DNA of 64,000 nt from Chitinophagales bacterium (lineage in GTDB: Bacteria; Bacteroidota; Bacteroidia; Chitinophagales; Chitinophagaceae): contig JAFLBK010000002.1 of the NCBI GenBank assembly GCA_017303335.1, positions 310,001-374,000 of the forward strand, written 5' to 3'. This document shows, in pieces, positions 1 to 8,661 of the stretch (the first letter of the stretch is position 1; each line of letters starts with the position of its first letter). The notes under the pieces were generated by a model, which was not told the DNA's origin, made no database searches, and saw nothing but the letters and a program-made list of their open reading frames with translations. The position numbers and the translations under genes are program-made.

Positions 1-2051
1 AACAGAAGGAGGTGTTCGTTTCCTACGATCCCCGGCAGGTGTCCCTGCGAAAAGTGGTGGAACTGCTTGCCTTCATCGGGTATGAGCCTTATATCAGCTT
101 GAACGATAGTGGCGAGAAAAAGGCAAATAATTTCAATAAGAACCAGCTCTACCGCATCGGCGTAGCGGGATTCTGCTTCGGCAATATCATGATGATGAGT
201 TTCCCGGAGTATTTTTCTTCGGGGATCATCAACGAGGCCGGACTGAAGGAAACCTTCAGCTGGATCAATCTTTTATTATCGCTTCCTGTTTTGTTCTTCA
301 GCTCCTCATCGATCTTCAGTTCGGCCTGGAAGGGTTTGCGGCAGAACTTTCTGAATATCGATGCGCCGATCGCTTTGGCCATCATCGTAACCTTTGCGAG
401 GAGTTATTACGAGATCGTATCCGGAACCGGCGCGGGCTATCTCGATTCCGGTACCGGCATTGTTTTCTTCATGCTGGTGGGCCGCTGGTTCCAGAATAAA
501 ACCTACGATTCCTTCTCCTTCGACCGCGATTACCGCTCTTATTTTCCCCTGGGCGTATCGGTGATCCGGGAGGGCGAAGAGAAGAATATTCCGGTTACAC
601 AGTTGAAACTGGCCGACCGCATCGTTATCCGCAACGAAGAAATGATACCCGCCGACGCGGTGCTGATGAAGGGCGATGCCCAGATCGATTACAGTTTTGT
701 GAGCGGGGAGAATACACCGGTAGAAAAAAAGAAAGGCGAACTCATCTATGCAGGGGGCAAGCAAACCGGTGGCGTCATCGAACTCGAAGTGATCAAGGAA
801 GCCTCGCAGAGCTATATCACGAAACTCTGGAACAACGAAGTGTTCAGCAGCAGCCGCAAGAACGAAGAGAAATCCTTTGTACACCCGTGGAGCCGGTATT
901 TCACCCTGGCCCTGTTTTCCATTGCGCTCGGCGCATTGGTCTACTGGTGGATCCATGATACATCCCGGATCCTGCCGGCGGTGAGTGCGGTGCTGATTGT
1001 AGCCTGCCCCTGTTCATTGTTACTCTCGGCCACCTTCACCTATGGTAATATGCTGCGCATATTCGGCCGCAATAAACTGTACCTGAAGAACGCCAGTGTG
1101 ATCGAAGCGCTGGCCCGGGTGAACAGCATTGTATTCGACAAAACAGGAACCATCACACAAAATCATTCTTCGATCCTGAGTTACGAGGGCACGCCGCTTA
1201 CCGAATCGGAATTGCAAGCCGTACGGGCCGTTGCCCGCCAGTCGTCGCACCCGCTCAGTAAGGTGATCGCCGCGGGATTAAAAGTGAACGATATGCGGGA
1301 GCCTGCCGTAACCCGGTTCCGGGAATTCACCGGTAAGGGGGTGGAGGCAACCGTGAATGATATGGAACTGAAACTGGGTTCTGCCGGCTTTATCAACGAA
1401 TTCAGCCAGGGCATGATCTCGTACGATACCGGAACGCATGTTCACCTGGTGAAGAACAATGTACACATGGGCCGGTTTACGGTTCGTACACAGTATCGGA
1501 GCGGAATCGGGGAGATGCTCAAACATTTACGGCAGGATGGGTTTGAACTCTACCTGTTATCCGGTGATAATAATGCCGAACAGCAGAACCTGGAGCGGAT
1601 ATTCGGCAAAGGAACGGAGATACGTTTCAACCAGTCGCCGCAACAAAAACTCGACTTCATCCGGAACCTGCAGGCCGCAGGCCGGAATACCCTGATGCTG
1701 GGGGATGGCCTGAACGACGCGGGTGCCCTGATGCAAAGCGATGTGGGCATTGCCGTCAGCGAGAATTCGGCCCAGTTTTCCCCGGCCAGCGACGCCATCC
1801 TGGACAGCGTCAACGTAGGTTTGCTCGACCGCTTTGTTGCCTATGCCCGGGCCGGTAAAAAGATCGTGCTGGCCAGCTTCATCCTGTCTATTCTCTATAA
1901 TATCGTGGGTTTGTCCTTCGCGGTGCAGGGAACACTTTCGCCCATCATCGCCGCCATCCTGATGCCTGCCAGCAGCATCAGCATCGTGCTCTTCGTTACC
2001 ATCCTTTCTTCTTGGGTGGCCCGGCGTAAAGGCCTGGGAATCACAACATGA
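1..2051 (+). CDS. ccoI: Cation P-type ATPase of the CcoI/FixI type (5' end outside window)
   Basis: This is a copper-type P1B ATPase of the inner membrane. In cbb3 clusters this family supplies copper for the oxidase. The reading frame is open to the left edge, so the start lies upstream. The visible N-terminus (about 25 residues ending in LLAFIGYEP) looks like the tail of a ferredoxin-like metal-binding domain. Numbering from the first GTG at 12, the ion-binding CPC motif is at residues 332-334, the phosphorylated Asp of DKTGT is Asp376, the HP motif SSHPLS follows it, and the hinge GDGLND is near the C-terminus. Gene order (ccoI-ccoS-ccoNOQP-ccoG-ccoH) supports the CcoI role rather than general copper export. 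The gene ends 84 bases before ccoS. Confidence 0.93.
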   Translation, partial: QKEVFVSYDPRQVSLRKVVELLAFIGYEPYISLNDSGEKKANNFNKNQLYRIGVAGFCFGNIMMMSFPEYFSSGIINEAGLKETFSWINLLLSLPVLFFSSSSIFSSAWKGLRQNFLNIDAPIALAIIVTFARSYYEIVSGTGAGYLDSGTGIVFFMLVGRWFQNKTYDSFSFDRDYRSYFPLGVSVIREGEEKNIPVTQLKLADRIVIRNEEMIPADAVLMKGDAQIDYSFVSGENTPVEKKKGELIYAGGKQTGGVIELEVIKEASQSYITKLWNNEVFSSSRKNEEKSFVHPWSRYFTLALFSIALGALVYWWIHDTSRILPAVSAVLIVACPCSLLLSATFTYGNMLRIFGRNKLYLKNASVIEALARVNSIVFDKTGTITQNHSSILSYEGTPLTESELQAVRAVARQSSHPLSKVIAAGLKVNDMREPAVTRFREFTGKGVEATVNDMELKLGSAGFINEFSQGMISYDTGTHVHLVKNNVHMGRFTVRTQYRSGIGEMLKHLRQDGFELYLLSGDNNAEQQNLERIFGKGTEIRFNQSPQQKLDFIRNLQAAGRNTLMLGDGLNDAGALMQSDVGIAVSENSAQFSPASDAILDSVNVGLLDRFVAYARAGKKIVLASFILSILYNIVGLSFAVQGTLSPIIAAILMPASSISIVLFVTILSSWVARRKGLGITT

Positions 2052-2069
2052 CCAAAATCATAAATCGCT

Positions 2070-2083
2070 TTGATGCCCATCAT
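2070..2083. promoter_or_regulatory. FNR/FixK-like box upstream of ccoS
   Basis: TTGAT-GCCC-ATCAT matches the FNR/FixK consensus TTGAT-N4-ATCAA at nine of ten defined positions. Its centre is about 33 bases upstream of the centre of a TAnnTTTG box at 2106. That places it roughly 40-45 bases before the likely transcription start, the usual class II activator position. The site is seen directly. Its function is inferred from position and from the Crp/Fnr-type regulator encoded at 9050. Confidence 0.5.
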
Positions 2084-2105
2084 CCCGCAGGGGAAGAGGC
2101 CATTT

Positions 2106-2113
2106 TACTTTTG
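2106..2113 (+). promoter_or_regulatory. -7 box (TACTTTTG) before ccoS
   Basis: TACTTTTG fits the Bacteroidota -7 consensus TAnnTTTG and lies 22 bases before the ccoS start. No good -33 TTG is present at the expected distance, which fits a promoter that needs an activator. Confidence 0.45.
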
Positions 2114-2135
2114 GCACTATTAAAATATTGAATCC

Positions 2136-2324
2136 TTGAGCGCACTATTCATTTTGATTGGTATAAGCATCGTGGTTGCCGGCTGTTTCTTAACGGCCTT
2201 CCTCTGGAGTGTGAAGAACGGCCAGTACGAAGATGATTATACCCCCTCCGTACGCATCCTCTTCGACGATAAGCAAAAAACAAATACCGAAATATCCAAT
2301 CCGACTTTAACTCAAACCAAATAA
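2136..2324 (+). CDS. ccoS: cbb3 oxidase maturation protein CcoS
   Basis: CcoS is a small membrane protein needed in other bacteria for cofactor insertion into the cbb3 oxidase. This one has 62 residues, within the family range. It has one N-terminal transmembrane segment (about residues 3-24) followed by the family signature FLWSVKNGQYEDD near residues 22-34. The start is TTG at 2136. No in-frame ATG precedes the membrane segment. It lies 11 bases before ccoNO, so the two are probably cotranscribed. The C-terminal tail is polar and not informative. Confidence 0.9.
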   Translation: MSALFILIGISIVVAGCFLTAFLWSVKNGQYEDDYTPSVRILFDDKQKTNTEISNPTLTQTK

Positions 2325-2335
2325 CCAACAACAAC

Positions 2336-4471
2336 ATGCAGGTAGAAAAATTTTATTACGACAACCGGATAGTAAAGAACTTTGCATACGCTACCATCCT
2401 CTGGGGCGTTGTGGGTATGCTGGCTGGCCTCTGGGCGGCTTTGCAGCTGGTATTTCCACAGCTCAATATCACCCAATACGGTACTTTCGGCCGTCTTCGC
2501 CCGCTCCACACCAACGCGGTGATCTTCGCCTTTGTGGGTAACGGTATCTTCATGGGCGTTTATTACTCGCTGCAGCGTCTTTGCAAGGCGAGAATGTTCA
2601 GCGATACGCTGAGCAAGATCCACTTCTGGGGCTGGCAGCTGATCATTGTTTCCGCTGCCATCACGTTACCCGTAGGTCTTACGCAGGGCGCCGAGTACGC
2701 CGAGCTGATATGGCCCATCGACATTGCCATCACCCTTATCTGGGTGGTATTCGGCTGGAACATGTTCGGTACGATCATCAAGCGCCGGGAAAAACACCTT
2801 TATGTTGCCATTTGGTTTTATATCGCCACGTTCGTAACGGTTGCCGTGCTGCACATCGTGCGTTCGGGCCAATTACCTTATTCCTGGCTGGAAAGCTACA
2901 GTTGGTATTCGGGTGTACAGGATGCGCTGGTGCAATGGTGGTACGGTCACAACGCGGTGGCTTTCTTCCTCACCACTCCGTATCTCGGGCTGATGTATTA
3001 CTTCATGCCGAAAGCGGCCAACCGCCCGGTATATTCCTATCGTCTTTCCATCATCCACTTCTGGGCGCTGATCTTCCTGTACATCTGGGCGGGTCCGCAC
3101 CACCTGCTGTACACCGCCCTGCCGAACTGGGCGCAATCGCTGGGTGTGGTATTCTCCTTCATGCTCATCTTCCCCAGCTGGGGCGGTATGATCAATGGCT
3201 TGCTTACCCTCCGTGGCGCCTGGGATCGTGTACGTGATGACGTGATCCTGAAGTTCATGGTGGTGGCCGTTACCGCTTATGGTATGGCAACCTTCGAAGG
3301 CCCGATGCTTTCGCTGAAATCATTCAACGCCGTGGCGCACTTTACCGACTGGATCGTGGCGCACGTGCACATCGGCGCCCTCGGCTGGAACGGTATGCTC
3401 ACATTCGGTGTACTGTACTGGCTGATACCAAGATTGTTTAAAACAGAACTTTATTCAAAACGCCTCGCCAATAACCATTTCTGGCTGGGTACCCTGGGTA
3501 TCGTTTTCTACGCGATACCGCTTTACTGGGCTGGTTTTACCCAAAGCTCCATGTGGAAACAGTTTACCGAAGCCGGGCAGCTCAAATACAATTTCCTGGA
3601 AACCGTAACCTACCTGAAACCTTTCTACGCCATGCGTGCGTTGGGTGGCACCCTGTTCCTGGCAGGCGTACTCATCATGTTCTATAATATCTATAAGACA
3701 GTGAAGCAGGGAAAACTGGTAGCCGATGAAGAAGCCGAAGCCGCTCCGCTGACAAAAGAACACGTTCAGCACAGTGGCGAACACTGGCACCGTGTGATCG
3801 AACGCAAACCCGTTCAGTTCATGATCCTCAGCCTGGTGGTGATCCTCATAGGCGGTATCATCGAGCTGGTACCCACATTCATGATCAAATCCAATGTGCC
3901 TACGATCAGTTCCGTTAAACCGTATACACCGCTCGAATTACAGGGCCGCGATATCTATGTGCGGGAAGGATGCTATGTGTGTCACTCGCAGATGATCCGT
4001 CCGTTCCGCAGCGAAACCGAACGTTATGGCGAATACTCCAAAGCCGGCGAATTCGTGTACGACCGTCCGTTCCAATGGGGTAGTAAACGTACCGGACCCG
4101 ACCTGGCCCGGGAAGGAACCGATAAGCTGAAGAAATCCGACGACTGGCATTTCCGCCACTTCCGCGAACCATCGTCCATGAGTGAAGGATCCATCATGCC
4201 GGCCTATCCGTTCCTGATGGAGCAAAAGATTGATACGGCCAGTACGGCCGCCAAGATCGGCGCTCTCCGTAAGCTGGGTACTCCCTATGCCGTGGGCTAC
4301 GAACAATTTGCCAACAGTGAGTTGATGACGCAGGCCAACAGCATACGCCTGAACCTGAAGATCTCGGGTATCGAGATCCCGGCCGACCGGGAAGTGATCG
4401 CCCTGATCGCTTATGTGCAGCGCCTGGGTAAAGATATCAGTAACAACAAAACAGCCACTGAAAATAAATAA
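2336..4471 (+). CDS. ccoNO: cbb3-type cytochrome c oxidase, fused subunits I and II (CcoN-CcoO)
   Basis: This is the catalytic core of the high-affinity terminal oxidase, reducing O2 to water in the inner membrane. Residues 1 to about 480 form the many-helix CcoN part with haem-copper histidines in segments such as WWYGHNAVAFF and WAGPHHLLYT. A polar linker follows, then a CcoO part with one membrane helix (about 500-520) and one covalent haem site CYVCH at residues 546-550. The single 711-residue frame has no stop between the two parts. Fused CcoNO is known in Bacteroidota and a few other groups, while most proteobacteria encode two proteins. It is followed after 2 bases by ccoQ. Confidence 0.96.
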   Translation: MQVEKFYYDNRIVKNFAYATILWGVVGMLAGLWAALQLVFPQLNITQYGTFGRLRPLHTNAVIFAFVGNGIFMGVYYSLQRLCKARMFSDTLSKIHFWGWQLIIVSAAITLPVGLTQGAEYAELIWPIDIAITLIWVVFGWNMFGTIIKRREKHLYVAIWFYIATFVTVAVLHIVRSGQLPYSWLESYSWYSGVQDALVQWWYGHNAVAFFLTTPYLGLMYYFMPKAANRPVYSYRLSIIHFWALIFLYIWAGPHHLLYTALPNWAQSLGVVFSFMLIFPSWGGMINGLLTLRGAWDRVRDDVILKFMVVAVTAYGMATFEGPMLSLKSFNAVAHFTDWIVAHVHIGALGWNGMLTFGVLYWLIPRLFKTELYSKRLANNHFWLGTLGIVFYAIPLYWAGFTQSSMWKQFTEAGQLKYNFLETVTYLKPFYAMRALGGTLFLAGVLIMFYNIYKTVKQGKLVADEEAEAAPLTKEHVQHSGEHWHRVIERKPVQFMILSLVVILIGGIIELVPTFMIKSNVPTISSVKPYTPLELQGRDIYVREGCYVCHSQMIRPFRSETERYGEYSKAGEFVYDRPFQWGSKRTGPDLAREGTDKLKKSDDWHFRHFREPSSMSEGSIMPAYPFLMEQKIDTASTAAKIGALRKLGTPYAVGYEQFANSELMTQANSIRLNLKISGIEIPADREVIALIAYVQRLGKDISNNKTATENK

Positions 4472-4473
4472 CC

Positions 4474-4680
4474 ATGTTCAAATTCATCAAACAATACGCC
4501 GAGCAGATGCAGAACGCGGATATTTATCCGATCATCTCGCTGTTCATCTTCTTTACCTTTTTTGTGGTGTTGCTGGTACTGGTGAAAAGAATGAAAAAGG
4601 AAAGAGTGGAACGCTTATCCAACATCCCGTTCGACCAGGAAGAACCCACTAACACTAACTTCAAAAACGAATTACAATGA
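4474..4680 (+). CDS. ccoQ: cbb3 oxidase small subunit CcoQ-like
   Basis: This 68-residue protein has one hydrophobic helix (about residues 20-40, rich in Phe and Val) followed by a basic stretch KRMKKERVER and an acidic tail. That is the size and layout of CcoQ, a non-catalytic subunit that stabilises the oxidase. Sequence conservation in this family is low, so the call rests mainly on its place between ccoNO and ccoP. Its stop overlaps the ccoP start by four bases (ATGA), which points to translational coupling. Confidence 0.8.
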   Translation: MFKFIKQYAEQMQNADIYPIISLFIFFTFFVVLLVLVKRMKKERVERLSNIPFDQEEPTNTNFKNELQ

Positions 4681-5879
4681 ATCGTATCAGATCAATAATC
4701 AATAAAACCGCATTGACCGCCCTCGGCCTGGCGACCGGTATGGTTGGCATGGCCCAGGATAAAGCCGCTGCTCCGCAGACAGTTACTTCCAGTTACAATC
4801 AACTGGCCACCCTGCTGGTGATCATGATCGTGGTACTGGCATTCGTAATATGGGGCATGGGCCGTGTGCTTACCGCCCTGGGACGTCAATTGCTGGAAAA
4901 AGGAAAAAACAAATCCGCGGCTCTTTCTGTATTGATGCTTGTGGGTTTTTCACTTCTGGCGCAGGTATCCGTTGCGCAGGACGCAACTGCGAATGCTGCT
5001 GCGCAGGAAGTGCCCAATTACGGAGGCCTCACTGAAAGCACCTTTTACTTTTTCGTAACCGTTCTGGCGGTGGAAGTGGCCGTGATCCTTTTCCTGGCTT
5101 TCTCCATCCGCAGGATGTACGCGGAACTGTTGCCGCAGCATGCCAAGGCACCCGGCGAAAAATCCGCGGTAGGAGCCTGGTGGTCTAACCTCGATAAGAA
5201 ATTATTCACCAAGGCCGTACCGGTTGAACGGGAAGCCGATGTATTGCTCGATCACGACTACGATGGCATCCACGAACTGGATAACGCCCTGCCACCGTGG
5301 TGGAAGTACGGGTTCTATATAACGGTTGTGGTGGGTATTATCTACCTGTTCAACTTCCATGTATTTGGTGTGGGTAAGAACCCTACACAGGAGTACAACG
5401 CCGAAATGGAAGCGGCCCGTATTCAGAAAGAGATCTACGAAGCGTCGAATAAGGATAAGATCGACGAGAACAAAGTACCCATGGCCGACGCGGCCGGTAT
5501 CAAGGCCGGGCAGGCGTTGTTCGAGGCCAACTGCGTAGCCTGTCACCTGAAAGATGGCGGTGGTAGCGTGGGTCCGAACCTGACGGATGATTACTGGCTT
5601 CACAAGGGATCGCTGAATGATATCTACCATACCATCAAAGTGGGTTATCCCGATAAGGGTATGCAGTCCTGGTCAGGCCAGTTCTCGCCCAAGCAGATCA
5701 GCCAGCTGGCCAGTTATATCAAAACACTGCATGGTACAAAGCCCGCGGTTCCGAAAGCGCCGCAGGGCGAGTTCTGGGTAGAGCAACCGGCCGGTGCCGT
5801 CAAAGATTCAGCCGCTGTTAAAACAGATTCGGGTGCTGTAGCAAAACCTCAACCTGATTCCGCAACCATAAAGAAATAA
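4677..5879 (+). CDS. ccoP: cbb3 oxidase subunit III CcoP, with a single haem c site
   Basis: CcoP carries electrons from soluble or membrane cytochrome c to the CcoNO core. The protein has 400 residues and about four hydrophobic segments (near residues 45-65, 83-100, 122-143 and 210-228), then a periplasmic cytochrome domain with CVACH at residues 286-290. The typical proteobacterial CcoP has two CxxCH sites. Here only one is present in the whole protein. The N-terminal half is longer than in classic FixP and contains two separate export-signal-like stretches ending in AQD. The C-terminus is a Pro/Ala/Lys-rich tail. The start ATG overlaps the ccoQ stop. Confidence 0.92.
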   Translation: MNRIRSIINKTALTALGLATGMVGMAQDKAAAPQTVTSSYNQLATLLVIMIVVLAFVIWGMGRVLTALGRQLLEKGKNKSAALSVLMLVGFSLLAQVSVAQDATANAAAQEVPNYGGLTESTFYFFVTVLAVEVAVILFLAFSIRRMYAELLPQHAKAPGEKSAVGAWWSNLDKKLFTKAVPVEREADVLLDHDYDGIHELDNALPPWWKYGFYITVVVGIIYLFNFHVFGVGKNPTQEYNAEMEAARIQKEIYEASNKDKIDENKVPMADAAGIKAGQALFEANCVACHLKDGGGSVGPNLTDDYWLHKGSLNDIYHTIKVGYPDKGMQSWSGQFSPKQISQLASYIKTLHGTKPAVPKAPQGEFWVEQPAGAVKDSAAVKTDSGAVAKPQPDSATIKK

Positions 5880-5893
5880 AGATGCAGTAGACT

Positions 5894-7384
5894 ATGTCAG
5901 AAACTACTACTACCAAAATACCTAAGAAAAACGAGTCCTTCAGGGATTCGGTAGCTACCATCAGTAAAGAAGGCAGGCGCAATTTTATTACGCCCAAAAA
6001 ACCCAAGGGCAGGTTGTACAATATGCGCACCCTGTTCAGCATTGCGTACCTGATCATCTTCTTTACCCTGCCGTTCATTAAAGTGAACGGGGAGCCATTG
6101 TTCATGTTCAATGTATTGGAACGCAAGTTCATTTTCTTTGGCGTGGTGTTCTGGCCCCAGGATTTTTTCATCTTCGGCATCGGCATGATCACCTTCGTGG
6201 TGTTCGTGATCCTGTTTACGGTTGTGTTCGGCCGCGTTTTCTGCGGATGGGCCTGCCCGCAGACCATTTTCATGGAGATGGTCTTCCGCAAGATCGAATA
6301 CTGGATCGATGGCGATTATACCAAACAAAAACAATTGCGATCCATGCCCTGGAACGGGGAGAAGATCCGCAAGCGTACGATCAAGTTCATCGTATTCTTT
6401 GCCATCTCTTTCCTGATCGCCAATTTCTTCCTGGCCTACCTCATCAGCATGGATAAGCTCATCGGGTACATCACACATCCCGGCGGCCATGTGGGTACGC
6501 TGATCTCCCTGCTCATCTTTTCTACCGTGTTCTTCTTCGTATACTGGTGGTTCCGGGAGCAGGCCTGTATCGTTGTTTGTCCGTACGGCCGACTCCAGGG
6601 TGTTTTGCTCGATAAGAACTCCATCGTGGTGGCCTACGATCACAAACGCGGCGAGCCAAGGGGTAAATTGAAGAAGCAGGAAGATCATGATTGCAAATGT
6701 GTCGACTGTAAGGAAAATGGAGCTTGTAAAGACCTCGACAAAAAATTCGAGACCCTGGCAAGGCCCGGCGATTGCATCGATTGCCTGGCCTGTGTGCGTG
6801 TATGCCCAACCGGTATCGACATCCGCAACGGCACCCAGCTCGAATGCGTGAACTGTACGGCCTGTATTGATGCCTGCGACGCGATCATGACCAGCGTGAA
6901 TAAACCCACCGGCCTGATCCGTTATGCATCCGAGAACAGTATTACCAAGGGTGTGAAACTCAAGGTCAACACCCGGATCAAGGCTTACAGCGCCGTGCTG
7001 CTGCTGTTGCTTTCCCTGCTGGTGTTCCTGCTGGCCAGCCGCAGCGACCTCGACGTGCGCCTTATGCGTACCGCGGGGATGGCGTATAACAAACTGCCCG
7101 ACGGGCGTATCGCCAACCTGTTTAACCTCAAGCTGGTGAACAAGACCCATGAGGATATCGACTTCACCCTGAAACTGGAGAACGTATCGGGCGAGATCGA
7201 ACTGGTAGGTACCGGTAAGCTGACGGTGAAGAAAGAGGATTATACCAACCAGCAATTCTTCGTGAAACTGAAAAAGGAAGAACTGCAGGGCTGGAAAACC
7301 CTGGTGAAGATCGGCCTGTACGAAGACAATAAGAAGGTCAAAACCATCGAGGCGAAATTCATTGGCCCCGAAGTATATAAATAA
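5894..7384 (+). CDS. ccoG: cbb3 oxidase accessory iron-sulfur protein CcoG (RdxA/FixG)
   Basis: CcoG is a membrane ferredoxin-like protein. In other bacteria it has been linked to copper reduction during cbb3 assembly. This 496-residue protein has several membrane helices in the first 220 residues, including the motif FCGWACPQT near residue 117. A cluster of Cys motifs (CIDCLACVRVCP and CVNCTACIDAC) then gives two 4Fe-4S sites between about residues 280 and 330. A further helix near 352-370 precedes the C-terminal periplasmic Ig-like domain. Length and order match the family. It follows ccoP by 14 bases and leads into ccoH. Confidence 0.94.
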   Translation: MSETTTTKIPKKNESFRDSVATISKEGRRNFITPKKPKGRLYNMRTLFSIAYLIIFFTLPFIKVNGEPLFMFNVLERKFIFFGVVFWPQDFFIFGIGMITFVVFVILFTVVFGRVFCGWACPQTIFMEMVFRKIEYWIDGDYTKQKQLRSMPWNGEKIRKRTIKFIVFFAISFLIANFFLAYLISMDKLIGYITHPGGHVGTLISLLIFSTVFFFVYWWFREQACIVVCPYGRLQGVLLDKNSIVVAYDHKRGEPRGKLKKQEDHDCKCVDCKENGACKDLDKKFETLARPGDCIDCLACVRVCPTGIDIRNGTQLECVNCTACIDACDAIMTSVNKPTGLIRYASENSITKGVKLKVNTRIKAYSAVLLLLLSLLVFLLASRSDLDVRLMRTAGMAYNKLPDGRIANLFNLKLVNKTHEDIDFTLKLENVSGEIELVGTGKLTVKKEDYTNQQFFVKLKKEELQGWKTLVKIGLYEDNKKVKTIEAKFIGPEVYK

Positions 7385-7403
7385 ACAAGCAAAAATTACT
7401 GTT

Positions 7404-7835
7404 ATGAACTGGGGATATAAAATACTGTTCGTGTATGGCGCTTTCGTAGCGGGCATACTGTTCATGGTGTTCAAATCATCATCGCAGCGTTTCGACCTGG
7501 TAACAACCGATTATTACGCCAAAGAACTGAAGTACCAGGATAAGATCGATGAGATGAAACGCACATCGGCATTATCCACCCCGGTTTCCTGTGAACTCAA
7601 AGACGGGAACCTGGAGATCGTATTTCCCAAGGACTTCTCCGGGAAGCAATTGGCAGGCGAGGCTGTGCTCTATTGCCCGTCGGATGAGAACCGCGATCTG
7701 AAAAAGGAATTCAACCTGCAGGATGAAACCCTGCGGGTTCCTGTTACGGGGATGAAGCCAGGCATGTACGAACTGCACCTGAGCTGGAAGGAAGGAGCTG
7801 TGAGTTATTATTTCGAAAAGAAGATATTCATTTAA
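7404..7835 (+). CDS. ccoH: FixH family protein (CcoH)
   Basis: FixH/CcoH is a small single-pass membrane protein required for assembly of the cbb3 oxidase. The chosen ATG at 7404 gives MNWGYKI followed directly by the membrane helix (about residues 4-24), as in the family. An upstream in-frame ATG at 7362 would overlap ccoG and add 14 polar residues, so it is rejected. The remainder is a periplasmic domain with the family feature FDLVTTDYYAKELKYQDKID close to the membrane. It is 143 residues long and 19 bases downstream of ccoG. Confidence 0.9.
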   Translation: MNWGYKILFVYGAFVAGILFMVFKSSSQRFDLVTTDYYAKELKYQDKIDEMKRTSALSTPVSCELKDGNLEIVFPKDFSGKQLAGEAVLYCPSDENRDLKKEFNLQDETLRVPVTGMKPGMYELHLSWKEGAVSYYFEKKIFI

Positions 7836-7846
7836 ACCGGTCGGGC

Positions 7847-8560
7847 ATGATCCAGTTGGTATTGGCAGCATTGACAATGGGCGTACTTGGCAGCTTTCAC
7901 TGCGTGGGTATGTGCGGGCCGCTGGCTCTGTCGTTGCCGCTGACCAACAACAGCAGTTTGGGAAAATTCGTTGGCGCCTTCCTGTACAACAGTGGCCGTG
8001 TGATCACCTATTCGGTATTCGGACTGCTGTTCGGCGCTATCGGTGAAACGGTTTCGTTGTTCGGGGTGCAACAATGGCTGTCGGTGGTATTGGGTGCGCT
8101 GATCCTGTTATTTGTGGTACTGCCCAAGCGGATCACGGCGCTGCAACAGCATAACGCGGGCGCCTGGCTGTATGAAAAAGTGCGTACCCCGTTGGGTAAG
8201 CTTTTTCAGCAGCGGAACAATACCTCTTTGTTCCTGATCGGCCTGCTGAACGGGTTGCTCCCCTGCGGGCTGGTGTATATGGCTGCGGCTGGGGCAGTGG
8301 CTACCGGCGACCTGGCCAGCAGTGTGCTGTTCATGGCTTTTTTCGGCCTTGGCACCCTGCCGGTAATGTGGATGGTGGCTTTTTTCGGTAATTATATAAG
8401 CCTGGGTATCCGGCAAAAGATACGCAGGGCTTATCCCTATATGATGATGCTGATGGCATGCCTGCTTATCCTGCGGGGGATGGGGTTGGGCATACCGTAC
8501 GTGAGTCCGAAGATGAAACCCGGGAAACCGGAACTAATTGAATGCCATTCCAAACCCTGA
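7847..8560 (+). CDS. Sulfite exporter TauE/SafE-family (UreH/DsbD-like) membrane protein
   Basis: This is a 237-residue integral membrane protein with about six helices. It opens with the motif HCVGMCGPL near residue 19 and has a second motif LLPCGLVYMA near residue 145. These paired Cys/Pro motifs are typical of the UreH-like/DsbD transmembrane fold, annotated as sulfite exporter TauE/SafE. Members are common at the end of cbb3 clusters in Bacteroidota and are thought to help metal handling or cytochrome maturation. That role is inferred from position. It starts 11 bases after ccoH and closes the operon. Confidence 0.85.
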   Translation: MIQLVLAALTMGVLGSFHCVGMCGPLALSLPLTNNSSLGKFVGAFLYNSGRVITYSVFGLLFGAIGETVSLFGVQQWLSVVLGALILLFVVLPKRITALQQHNAGAWLYEKVRTPLGKLFQQRNNTSLFLIGLLNGLLPCGLVYMAAAGAVATGDLASSVLFMAFFGLGTLPVMWMVAFFGNYISLGIRQKIRRAYPYMMMLMACLLILRGMGLGIPYVSPKMKPGKPELIECHSKP

Positions 8561-8615
8561 TGAATCTCAGGAAACGGGGTGATGGTTGTCCTTCGGAAAG
8601 GGGAGTCAATAAAAT

Positions 8616-8623
8616 TAGATTTG
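8616..8623 (+). promoter_or_regulatory. -7 box (TAGATTTG)
   Basis: TAGATTTG matches TAnnTTTG and lies 38 bases before the first ATG of the following gene at 8662. No convincing -33 element is seen at 17-23 bases. It suggests the small coiled-coil gene has its own promoter, separate from the cbb3 operon. Confidence 0.4.
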
Positions 8624-8661
8624 TAACATCCGCCTGCATAAAAGGGGCGGACATTGTATAA

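Noticed and set aside
5897..7474. A 525-codon minus-strand open frame opposite ccoG/ccoH
   Set aside because: It runs antisense through two well-recognised genes and has no recognisable domain.
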